From the NCBI GenBank assembly GCA_036365515.1, contig CM070876.1, positions 96,605,300 to 96,669,299 of the forward strand: a stretch of 64,000 bases of DNA, given 5' to 3'. Shown piece by piece: positions 53,897 to 64,000 of this stretch (its first letter is position 1; each line of letters starts with the position of its first letter). The notes under the pieces were generated by a model, which was not told the origin of the DNA, ran no database searches, and was given only the letters and a program-made list of their open reading frames with translations. The position numbers and the translations under genes were made by a program. Source of the stretch: Torymus aiolomorphi. Its lineage: Eukaryota; Arthropoda; Insecta; Hymenoptera; Torymidae.

Positions 53897-56800
53897 TTAT
53901 ATAATTTTCTTTTTTTTAGCAGACGGCTCACAATCTTCATACATATTTTCATTTTCATTATCGCTATCGCAGTCTTCATAATCATCTAATTCTAATTTAT
54001 TTATTTCTAAATTACTACATGTGTCGTCGCTACAATGTGCACAGATTTGTGCAACGCAAACCGTGTTTCTTGCAACTGCATGAGGCATATGTATAATGTT
54101 TTTTCTTGCAAGTGCAGGAAATCTGGTCGAGTAATTTTTGAGGGATCGGCGGATCGGCACTCCCCACAGGTACTAGTTGAGTGAGCCTCACCTGCCACCC
54201 CCATTCGGTTGGTTTAGGGTTAAAATTACCCAACCATTGCTGCACTTGCAAGTACACCCGACAAGCATGCTGTTTTGCCTCTCCTTCAGTCGGCGGGAAA
54301 GTTTCTAAACTAAATTTGGTTTTAATTTTAGCTTTGCTAAAATGCAAGTAGCGTAAATCGCTTAATCTAAAATTTTCAGTTTTTTCAATTATCCTTTTCT
54401 CGGCTTTACTACTATACATTCCGATAATTATATTATAGGCATTACTAGCTATTTCCTCGCAACTGGCATTTTCTTTATAGAAAACTGAAGCTAATTGCAA
54501 TAATTTGTCATTGTCGAAAGTATCGATTAACTTGTTTTTACCGATTCGATAAAACGATGACGTTGTGTCACATCCACAAAATGCGTGTAAAAACGCAATT
54601 ATTTTCTTTAAGTTACTGTACTTAAAACTATTTGCATTATAGTATTCAAGTAGTTTGGAGCCTTTACTATCCTTTCTGAAATAAATATAAAACTATTTGC
54701 ATTATAGTATTCAAGTGGTTTGGAGCCTTTACTATCCTTTCTGAAATAAATATTGTTTAAATCATTTGCCAGTTGCGAAAAAATAACTAGCAAGTCTATT
54801 TCTTCACCGACTATTATCACAGTTGCCTCTGAATCTGTGCGAGCGTTCTCAAGCGCTGTCACAACGATTAGTCGATCGGCATCTTCTGGGGCGATTTTCG
54901 TACGAAATCCGTGTGTATTTAATGTAGCCCACAGAATTTCGATTAGTTTACATTTATTTTTTGAATTACTAAGAAATTGCTTTGACCGACGATGACTGTA
55001 TTAACGTCAAAAACAATTTCCCGCCCAATACTTAATAATCTACGTGAACATTCGACACATTTTATTGATGATGTTTCGTCATCGGGATACCCATTAAAAA
55101 CAAAATAACTATTTCTTGTGTAATGATTTTTCGCATATGAAATGTATTGATCTTCTCTACTTTTACATTATTTGGCCATACAATTTTATTGATAAAAAAA
55201 ACACCATCAACAACATGCGTTACATTTCCTTCTATCGTAATATCATTGGAATATGTAAAATTTGAATAAAACATTGATTTGGTAGTTTTGCGCATACCAT
55301 TTTCATCGAATAATGATAGTGGTATTGGCGCAAGTTCATAAGAACTACTATACTCCTTTATATCATCCTGACTTTTAATATTTAAAGAAATTTTTTGAAA
55401 TATTAACAATGGCGATATATAAACTTGTTCATTGACGATATTTTTCATTGAAGAATTTGCAGCTGCCAAATGCATCACCATGCTACTTGTTTTATATTTA
55501 ATGTCCGTGAATTTTTTATTTGATGCTTCAAACATTAATGTTTTTCCGATTGCAAAAGCCTTATAACAATTCACTTTATTTATATCGCCGGTTATACCTG
55601 AGTAAATTCCGACTATTTTATCGGTTTCGGGAAATGGGTTATAAGTATCAAAATATTGCTGGATTTTTGCTAAGTCATCGGCGTCTCTTGATATTCGTGA
55701 AATTCTATTGTCCACGTGCTGTTCCGATGTAGCAAAAGTCATATTACAAAATGACTCCATCGCGTTGCCGACTTCTAGTACGGCAACTCCCGATAGCACC
55801 CATTTCCCAATAACATTTTCTGTTAAACCACGACCACGGTTAAGCCTCCATTGCATTTTATAGCCCGCATAAGGACCTGCTCAATCATCATGTCTGACCA
55901 TGTACCGCACCAAAAACGGTTTGACCGTCGAATTGTATTAAATCCTTGCTTGCAGAATTTATCGTATTCTACGATATCCATAATTTCGGGCAAAGTCATC
56001 ATTTGCTGTACGTACAGCAGGCATGCTTTTGCGTACAGATGATGACCAGAGGCGAAAAAAAACGGAGTCATTTATTTTACGGATTCCAGGTGCTGTTCAA
56101 AATTACCAGATCGCTCAGCATCAATATATCTCTGTACTAGATAAATTAATTTAAAATATTGTACCCAGAGTTGACTCGTTGAGCCATGTTTTTCCAAATT
56201 TACAATAACAAATTCTAATTTTTCTTTAATTTTCTTCATTAAGGGATCCATCATATAATTTTTTAATTTTTCCTCTTCAATTTTATTTAGGCATTGATTT
56301 AAAAATTGGTTTTCTTCATCCGTCAGTTCAATTTTTTGGTACATAATTGTATCAAGTGCAGCTTGTACCAATAGATGACCTCTCACGGATCTCGAAACAG
56401 CATATCCTGTCAATGCTTTCTCTGCTGATAATTCTGCATAAATCGTGAAAAAAGCTTCTTTTAAGCCGCTACCCGTCATTATATGACCTATAGAACCCAA
56501 AAATGACATAAGTAAGTAAAAACCTCCTAAACGAGAAATTACCGATTGGATATTGTAGGGATCATTACTAGCATCTATTGAAGCGACAATTTCGCTGGCC
56601 TTCATATATAATGGTAAATCAAAAGTCACGAAGCAGTGTTTTTGATTGCTCTGATTTGCTCTGTGCCTAGCGTCAATTAATGCCGTCAAAATCGTGGTAT
56701 GATCGGATGGCGGAGCTTTTATGAAAGGTAATGCAATTACTCTTGTTGTGCAAAAATCATTATTTAATGTATGCACTTTGTTCATAAAGCCATGCCAATT

Positions 56801-58330
56801 TGCTGTGCTCTCTGGTACACTATACTTGCCATAAAAGTATAATATATCAATCGGCTCGATTTTAATTGAAAAATCAGCAAGATCTCTTTCTTGCCAATCA
56901 CGTACAATTACACTGTCTAATTTAAACGGTTTATTATTTTTAAATTCCGTTAATGGCAAAAAGCCAAACGTGCTGCTGCTATTACTTTTAAAGGTGACCG
57001 AGGATGACGGTGTAACGCACATTATACCACCCATACAATGAAATGTTTTTTTTTCCGTCAATAGTAGCAGTATTATGATCAGCATTATTATAAATAAATT
57101 GCAAATAAGTGTCGCTGACGAAATTGAAATGCTCTGGATCATTCACAAGAGAATTTTCAAATCGTACGGTTTCCGAGTAAGAAGCGCATAGGCCAATATT
57201 GTACGAACAATCAATGAGGCCACGCGCAGAAAACAAAATATGGGCTACGGTTATTACTTTGTTATCCCACTTAGCCCACGAGCCATCTTTCGGTTTGTGT
57301 TTATGTGTTTTTATTAATATTTCAAGAAATAACTTTAAAGACTTTGGTATATCACTAACAATGTTTAAAAAATCTGTTGGTGAATTATATTCGTCTAAGT
57401 TACATTGAATTGTTCGAATATCTTGTAACACAATGTGGCTAGCCATTTCCACTATTCTTAACCGTTCTTCTTCATCATTTTTTTTGCGGTCAGAGTACCA
57501 ATTATCTTGAAAATATTGGCCTAATGTTCGTTTAAAACAAATAAACCGATCGTTGCCGCTTGAATATATTACTATTTCAGCTTCAAAATGTTTATTTAGC
57601 ATCCTTTCAATCCGATCTAATCTTGATAAATTAGTTTGCCCGTATTTAATGTAAAGTTCCAGAATGTATTTTAGTGAAAACTGACACTCGTCGCTATTTT
57701 CTAAAATATAATTAATTATAAAACATAGTAAGTCCGATATACCCCCGGTTACCGGTCTTCCGTGTACATTATTCGGGCTATATTGATAAAAATGGCTTAA
57801 ACATTTTGAATGATACGATATATTATTCTCAATATAATAATTGTCATCTTTATCGTGCAGATGACTTAAACGAGCGGCTATTACTTTGTTTGTTTCTGTT
57901 TTGGAATAAACAGTTAATTGCGCTACAATGTTATCGACGGTACTTTGTTTTATAATGCGTCTGCACTTTTGTTTGGATCCGAAACAGCGCATAGAACAAA
58001 AAAAAAACAGTTGATAGAAAAATCAAAATCACGTCCATCCTGCCATCTCTTTCTATTATTTCGCCATGCTTCTGTCGATGCCTTTAACGTAATTTTAATA
58101 TTAGATTCTCTATTGTACATAACTTGGCAAACTTTATGTACAGTTATCTCTTTTAATTTTTGCAATATTATATGCTTTCCATCCTTCCGTTTGCAACTCG
58201 CTTGAATAAAAGTTGCAATACCTCGTTCCCTTACAACGCACGACATGGACGGTCCCATGGGCTCATCGCAAAGCAAACAATTTTCGGAGACGTCTTCCCA
58301 CAGCTGATTCTCTTCATTATCGCCTGCATT
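53897..58330 (-). pseudogene. Divergent Academ-like transposase gene, decayed
   Basis: The same architecture as the gene at 7809-12337: a Cys motif near the start (CLLCDEPMG, about 58260), SDECQFSLKYILELYIK, TFHCMGGIMCVTPSSS, RLGGFYLLMSFLGSIGHIM, LTGYAVSRSVRGH, the nuclease motifs GEEIDLLVIF and HAFCGCDTTSSFY, and the CXC-like tail (CSCKKHGLRC, CSDDTC). Breaks from 5' to 3': A10 tract at 57998-58007, T9 tract at 57046-57054, an in-frame TAA at about 56074, a frameshift at about 55840, losses at 54862-55062, a 65-bp duplication at 54624-54753 and a shift at about 54030-54160. It is clearly dead and well diverged from the intact element, so it is an older or sister lineage. Confidence 0.75.
54624..54753. 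repeat. 65-bp tandem duplication in the decayed transposase gene
   Basis: The unit starting AAAACTATTTGCATTATAGT and ending CTGAAATAAATAT occurs twice head to tail with one substitution visible (AGTAGTTTG / AGTGGTTTG). The period is not a multiple of three, so it disrupts the frame. Confidence 0.85.
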
Positions 58331-58647
58331 TTCATCATCCTTAAATAAAATGATTTATTTATAGAACATATAAGTCAGATATACGTATAGAGATAGGATA
58401 TGGTTATGGATAGGTTTATTACCTGACATTTGTAGACGTAGACACTTCTCCATTATCATCAGTAGATTCCATGCCTTTGGTTCTTAGAATATCTGAGAAT
58501 TTGGAGAAAGTATTTTTAAGATTTACTATTATATTTCGAAATTGCACATTAGTCCTGACGATAAAGCAATTAAGATTAATTGAATTTGAGAGTAAAAATT
58601 ATATACAATTTCTATAAAATCGTTTTTGAACATATGCTGAAAGTTTT
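58331..58647. other. Spacer between the decayed transposase gene and the copia LTR
   Basis: AT-rich. It may include the 5' non-coding part of the decayed Academ-like gene. No coding sequence or inverted repeat is recognised. Confidence 0.35.
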
Positions 58648-58895
58648 TGTTGGTTAACTAATAATAATTGAGAGCCTCATGCTCTACGCTCGTGTGCACG
58701 TGTTTCCCGTGCGACGGTCACACTCAGTCTCTCTGCTTTTATATAAGGTGCGCTCGCGCTCGCTTCTTGCGGCGAACTAGGGAGGGGGTATATATGTGTG
58801 CGTATATGTATGTGTCGCGCGTCTCGGCATATTTGAGCTCGCGTGCCACATACTCTATTTACTTTATGTAATACAAATGTATCATTATTCCAACA
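58648..58895 (-). repeat. 3' LTR of the copia element (shortened)
   Basis: 248 bp. It matches 62555-62881 but lacks about 79 bp between ...ATTGAGAG and GAGCCTCATGC. Confidence 0.9.
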
Positions 58896-58927
58896 CGCCT
58901 CCTTACATTTGTATTGCATTTACATTT

Positions 58928-59644
58928 TCATTTTACATTTAATAATTTTCTTATTTTGACAAACTTTTCTTTATATAAACTTTTTGTTAGTATATCCGCA
59001 ATATGTTTATCAGTTTCAATTTTAATAATATCGATCACGCCTTTCTCATAGTTTTCATTTACATAGTGATGTTGCACTTCAATGTGCTTAGAGTTTTTTG
59101 TAAAGTTTCCAAATTTACCTATAGCTACTGCGCCTGAATTATCTTCGTATATTTTAATTTGCTTGTCGATGTTTACATTAAATGTATCTTTCAATAAATC
59201 CTTAACAAATATAACTTCAGTTACTGCGTCGGATAACGCAATATATTCCGCAAATGTTGAATTTTTTGTTACTATTTTTTGTTATTGAGCTTTCCAATAA
59301 ACTACATTTCCATATACTCTAATAATAAATCCTGTTGTGGATTTTCGATCGACATGATCTCCTGCAAAATCTGAATCAACCATGCAGTCAAGCTGTTCAA
59401 TTTTATTTTTGTTAGTAAAAGTTAATTTTAAATCTTTTGTTTTATATAAGTATTTTAGTACTCTTAATGCATATTTAAAATGTGTGGAATCATAACAATT
59501 TTGATATCTACTTAAGTAGTTTACACTAAATGCTATATCAGGTCTTGTGCCTGTGCTTATGTATAAAAGTTCTTCGATTAAATTTCGATATTTTTTGTTT
59601 TCGTCAATTTCTGTTGCTTGATCAAGCTTCAAATTGGTTTCCAT
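58928..59644 (-). pseudogene. Copia RT C-terminal part and RNase H
   Basis: The frame at 59282-59644 carries YISTGTRPDIAFSVNYLSRY and SDFAGDHVDRKSTTGFII, typical of copia RT end and RNase H. The frame at 58928-59194 carries IYEDNSGAVAIG and SKHIEVQHHYVNE (the RNase H end) and ILTKSLYKEKF. The short region between them (59195-59281) holds the usual linking segment with stops. The part degrades RNA in the RNA-DNA hybrid. Confidence 0.8.
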
Positions 59645-60336
59645 TGGATAGTGTTATATGTTTTCGAGTTTTCTAGATTATATTTTATAGCCGATGATTC
59701 TATATATTTTTGTGGACATAAAGTCATAATACCTTCTTTTTTATCATGTTCAATCTCTATTCCTATATATAATTTCAACTTTTCCATATCTTTCATTGTA
59801 AATTTTTCCATTAGTTCTATTTTTATATTTTTAATTTTATCATAATTTTTGCAACAAATTAGAATATCGTCTACAAATATCAAAATATATATAGTATCAT
59901 TGCTTGAATTATTTACATATAGACAGTAATCGTATCTACTTCGTATAAAATTTAATTTTTCTAAATACTCATGTAATGTTTCTTACCAGGCTCTAGGACT
60001 TTCTTTAAGACCATACAACGCTTTTATTAATTTACATACTTTATTTTCGCCAGTTTCATAACCTTTTGGTTCATATATATACACCTCAGACTTTACTGGA
60101 CCGTTTAAAAACGCTGTCTCGACATCCATTTGTTCTATGTACGAATCATTTACACAACAGTAACTTAATAGAATTTTCAAAGTTTGCATTTTTCCTACAG
60201 GTGAGTATACATTTTCCAAAATCTCTCTTTGTTGAAAGCCTCTTACTACTAAACGCGCTTTATATGAGTTATCACTTTTTCTTTTATTTAACCCATTTAA
60301 CATCAATAATTTTCTTGTCTTTAGGTTTATCAACAA
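59629..60336 (-). pseudogene. Copia reverse transcriptase, catalytic region in fragments
   Basis: The frame at 59983-60336 contains KARLVVRGFQQRE, YIEQMDVETAFLNG (first catalytic Asp), VYIYEPKGYE and LIKALYGLKESPRAW. After an interruption (59884-59982, still similar to copia) the frame at 59629-59883 contains the catalytic MIFVDDILICC. The order and motifs are those of Ty1/copia RT. Confidence 0.85.
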
Positions 60337-60607
60337 TAATCCAAGTATTATTTTTATTTAAACTTTCTATTTCAGAATTCATTGCTTTTCGCCAATTTTT
60401 ATAATCTTTGGACTCTAGCGCCTCCTCAAATGTATTCCGTACATTTGCGTTAACATAATTTACATAAATAAAATGTGTTACCGGGTCACCGTACCTCTGA
60501 ACGGGACTTTTCTTTCTTTTAGACGTCCTTTTTACTGATAAATGTTCGTAATCATTGTTTATTTCATGTTCAATAATTGTATCATTGTTGTTTACAATAT
60601 TTTCAAT

Positions 60608-61936
60608 TTAGTTTGTAGTTTCATTTGTATTTTCATTACTTTCGTTATCGATTATTTCATTTGTTTGATCTTCTTTTCTGTCTAAATCTAAATTTAATTC
60701 AATAATTTCATCATCATTAACTTTCTCTAAACAAATTAATTCCGTACCTTCTTCAACTATATCTACGTGTCTTGCATTAATTATTTTATTATCAATTAGC
60801 ACTCGATAGCTATCATGATTATAACGTACTAATTTTCCTATGTTGGATTTATCATCCCATTTACTATTTCTTTTTACTTCTGGATTTCTAACAAAGACTA
60901 AACTACCATAAATTTTTTAATTTTTTACATTTGGTTTCTTGCAAAAGAATATTTCAAAAGGAGTTTTATTTTCTACTGAGTTGGCTATTGTACGATTCTT
61001 TAAATAAGACACCGTTTTCATTATTTCTGGCCAATATTATGCACGAATTTTTGCTTCTCTTTGTAAACATCTCCCCATGTCCATTGCGGCTCTATTAAAT
61101 CTTTCAGCCACTCCATTTAATTCATGGACATATGGTGGACAGGGTAATAATTCTATCCCTTTGTCTCTTATGAATTTATAGATTCTATGATTTAAATATT
61201 CTTTTCCGTTATCACAACATATTTTTTTAACCAGTTTATTTAATTGATTCTCAACTAAGTTTACATAATCTTCAAAACAATCAGCTACATCGGCTTTGCT
61301 TTTTATACAGTAAATTCTACTAACTTTGCTGTAATCATCTATAAAATTTAAAAAATATTTTTCTCCTTTATAGCCTGTGGTTTTATGTGGACCATTAAGA
61401 TCTGTGTAAATTATTTCTAAAATTTCATTTGCACGGATTCTCTTATTTTGAAATGGTACATTAGCCATTTTGCTTTGTATACAATTTGCGCATTTCATTA
61501 CATTATTTTCTAGCTTTTCTGGTAAACCTTCAAGTAGCTTTTCATTGACTAATTTGTATTGAACATTTATATGACCTAAAGCTCTGTGCCATTTTTCTTT
61601 ATTCGTTAGTTTCACAGTATTTGCAAAAATATCTTTATCACAAATTTTATAAATAAAACTTTTCATTACATATAAATCATTTACTTTATCAGCTACTTCT
61701 ACTAATTTTCTATTTTTATCATAAATTTTTGCGTTTTGATCTCTAGATATAATAGTATTATGTTCGGTTATTTTGGAAAAACTTAATAAATTTTTATTTA
61801 TTCCATTAACATAATGAACATTTTTTAAAAGAATTTCATTTTCACCGTAATAAGTTTTAAAATAAGTTCTTATATTGCCTATCTTAGTAGCTTTTAAATC
61901 CTCCAGCGGCTTTGAGTTTATTACAATTTTTCTCAA
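60608..61936 (-). pseudogene. Copia integrase and downstream linker
   Basis: The frame at 61037-61936 starts in the C-terminal part of the protease region (VHYVNGINKNLLSFSKI), then has the HHCC motif (WHRALGHIN, CANCIQSK), the first Asp in IIYTDLNGPHKT, the second in ICCDNGKEYLNH and the Glu in VAERFNRAAMDM: all three catalytic acids. The frame breaks at about 61037. Coding-like sequence continues to about 60840, and an acidic linker frame at 60608-60802 follows. The protease active site and gag zinc knuckle expected upstream are missing, consistent with a deletion near 61900-61936. Confidence 0.8.
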
Positions 61937-62300
61937 AATCCAGGAAAAAATCTTCTACTAATTCATAATTTTTTAATTTTACATCTTCCAGCTTTCCTCT
62001 ACATACAATTTGTAAAGCCGTAGATTTTTTGGTATACATACTTTTAAATTTCTCCATAATCTCGAACGTAGTTTTACAGTCTCGAATATATTCTAACTGT
62101 TTGTCTGATATTGAACTTATCACAATTGTTTTTACTTTTAAATCGTTTTTATTCCAGGTAGCTTCAGTGTCACCTTGAGTTCTCTCTCGAATGGCTTGAT
62201 CCTTACATTCTTTATATTCGAGAATATTTAATATTCTAAATTGCCAACTTGAATAATTACTGCCATCAAACACTGGAATGTGCACGTCGTCAATCTTCAC
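61884..62300 (-). pseudogene. gag: Copia gag, truncated
   Basis: 138 codons beginning MKIDDVHIPVFDGSNYSSWQ, the typical start of copia gag (F-DG-NY--W), followed by QIVCRGKLEDVKLK and FFLDFEKNCNKLKAAGG. The frame then leaves the family pattern at about 61900. The zinc knuckle is absent. The 5' leader to the LTR (62301-62554) contains no further gene. Confidence 0.8.
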
Positions 62301-62554
62301 TTATTTAGCCGTTTCACATTCTATTTCGATTCTTTTTTCTTTGTTTAACTCGAAATTTTCACTGTTCACCTTTTGTTCCTCTTCACTTTTTTTCTGATCA
62401 AGCTCACAATCAACTGACTTCTCGTCCTCTTCACTCTTCATGGTTTTTTTTTGGTTCCTGCTTGTCTTACGTCACCAAAAGGTAGACGTACGGCAAGAGG
62501 AAAGAAACACTCCCGCGCGAAATAACGGAGTCACGAAACCATGCTCTCCTACCG

Positions 62555-62881
62555 TGTTGGTTAACTAATAATAATTGAGAGGTACGATGAAATGAGAGAG
62601 AGAGAGAGATGTTTCTTAACAATAGTATTTAATAAAGAAAAGAATTTTACAACTGCGGAGCCTCATGCTCTACGCTCGTGTGCACGTGTTTCCCGTGCGA
62701 CGGTCACACTCAGTCTCTCTGCTTTTATGTGAGGTGCGCTCGCGCTCGCTTCTTGCGGCGAACTAGGGAGGGGGTATATATGTGTGCGTATATGTATGTG
62801 TCGCGCGTCTCGGCATATTTGAGCTTGCGTGCCACATACTATATTTACTTTATGTAATACAAATGTATCATTATTCCAACA
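62555..62881 (-). repeat. 5' LTR of the copia element
   Basis: 327 bp, TGTTGG...CCAACA. It contains an (AG)n run near 62598 in the segment missing from the 3' LTR. Confidence 0.9.
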
Positions 62882-64000
62882 GTTTTATAGATTTTTAAAA
62901 GGTGTTACAACAATAAATGTATTTAAAAATTTAATATCACATCTAAAAATTGTTCAAAAATATATTTCGAATGAATGATTTTGAAATTACAATTTTTATA
63001 AGTTTAGTATTCATTTCGTAATTAATATTATTAATGTTTATTTTTAATTTAAAAGTTTATTTTGATTAAAATTTATAACATAAATATCAAATGTAAGGTT
63101 TCCGAAAGTAATATCTAATAAATTAAATAAGAAATTAAACATATTTCTTTATCTATTTATTACAGCTCGTTGGATTCAATATTAAGTAATTTGAAAGAAA
63201 TTTTTGCCCATGTATATAGATTCATATGCGCACGCACACATGCACCACACTTAGAAGCATTACTCACATCATGCATTTAATTATGTGAGTTTTATGCGAG
63301 TTCGTAATATTCAACTAGAACCCACGAAATTATTTTTTTTGTTTACGTTACTTACTCTTTAATATTCATGTTAATTTTGCCAGTCATTTTATTAATCACA
63401 ATTGAATGTTTTCTATAAAATTGAAAATTATAACTAAGCTTATTATATTTGTAATTTGGTAAATTCGAAAAAATTAATAAATTAATAATTTTTTCCGACT
63501 TTACTATTAATTTAACAATCTAACTTGGTATTATATTTACTTTTAAATATAACCGAATTAATCTTGTCTCTTGTTGTAAAAACATTTAAAATCATAGAAA
63601 ATTGTACTTACTATATCTATACTACAAAGAATAATTATAAATATTATTGCTTCTCAATCGCCTGAACAGTGATGCACTTTATAGTTGTAAATCGGTTTAA
63701 AACCCACCTTGTAGAATAAACTGTATTTTCTTGAGCACTTGAAAAAGTTTTTTTAACACTGAATTTAACACTATAAATAACTAATTATACAATTACTTTA
63801 ATTATTAAACTAAGAACTAGATAATAAATTATTAGAGTAAAGATAAAATAACTATATATGTTAAATAAACGTGTGAATCGAAAGAGACGCTATAACACTC
63901 GTGACAGCAACAAGTCTGTACGATATATGAACGGTTGAAAAGCACGGTTGGCGTCGCTTTCTCTATGCCTGCATCTTACAGAGTATAGCTTGCCATCACA
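62882..64000. other. AT-rich region, nothing recognised
   Basis: No reading frame, RNA gene or repeat boundary is evident. The last 120 bases are less AT-rich but show no motif I can name. Confidence 0.5.

Larger units (their letters stand above)
58648..62881 (-). mobile_element. Degenerate Ty1/copia retrotransposon
   Basis: LTRs start TGTTGG and end CCAACA, and GTTTT flanks the element at 58643-58647 and 62882-62886. Genes run on the minus strand in copia order: gag, integrase, RT, RNase H. The polypurine tract AAGGAGGCG precedes the 3' LTR (58896-58904). There is a deletion between gag and integrase, several frameshifts, and the two LTRs differ in length. Confidence 0.85.

Overview
The window is a eukaryotic, AT-rich, repeat-dominated stretch. 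I see no gene that is clearly a host gene, no tRNA or rRNA, and no CRISPR array. The mix of elements (mariner DD34D, pogo-like, Kolobok-like and Academ-like DNA transposons, Penelope-like and LINE retroelements, env-bearing Ty3/gypsy, copia) points to an arthropod, most likely an insect. Assignment to a hymenopteran such as an ant is a weaker inference from the general look of the families.

Layout. 1-2 kb: a foldback element next to the first half of a decayed pogo-like transposase gene. 2.3-2.95 kb: a second foldback element with a T/G-rich loop. 3-6.3 kb: non-coding repeats, ending in a tandem repeat that was the target of the next element. 6302-14365: an almost intact 8.06-kb DNA transposon with ~1.19-kb terminal inverted repeats, a GTA target duplication and a ~1500-residue transposase in two overlapping frames, with an XPG/FEN-like nuclease module and a CXC-type Cys-rich tail (AcademX-like is my best guess). 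14.5-22.6 kb: a LINE on the minus strand, cut in two by a 3.5-kb Kolobok-like transposon (18084-21616) that sits in a TTAA duplication and carries its own small MITE.

22.6-39.1 kb: a Penelope-like element split by a 15.7-kb gypsy-class provirus (22961-38652). The provirus has gag with eight zinc knuckles, two tandem aspartic protease domains, RT/RNase H, integrase and an envelope gene that resembles chuvirus-type glycoproteins rather than the usual errantivirus env. It is dead: it has frameshifts, a stop in env, a lost RT catalytic Asp and insertions in its leader and env. 39.1-42.2 kb: a tandem repeat array hosting a 675-bp TTAA palindromic MITE, then a mariner.

42.6-50.4 kb: a second pogo-like transposase gene (minus strand) split by a foldback element (42838-48917), which is itself split by an internally deleted gypsy element (42909-47841) with ~1.08-kb LTRs. 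50.8-52.7 kb: half of another foldback and a fragment of an unclassified transposase-like gene. 53-58.3 kb: a decayed, divergent relative of the Academ-like gene. 58648-62881: a degenerate copia element with a 5-bp duplication. 62.9-64 kb: AT-rich, nothing recognised.

The insertion order can be read at many junctions because the interrupted sequence, or a neighbouring repeat unit, preserves the empty site. Several otherwise long reading frames are broken at A/T homopolymers, so some frameshifts could be sequence errors.
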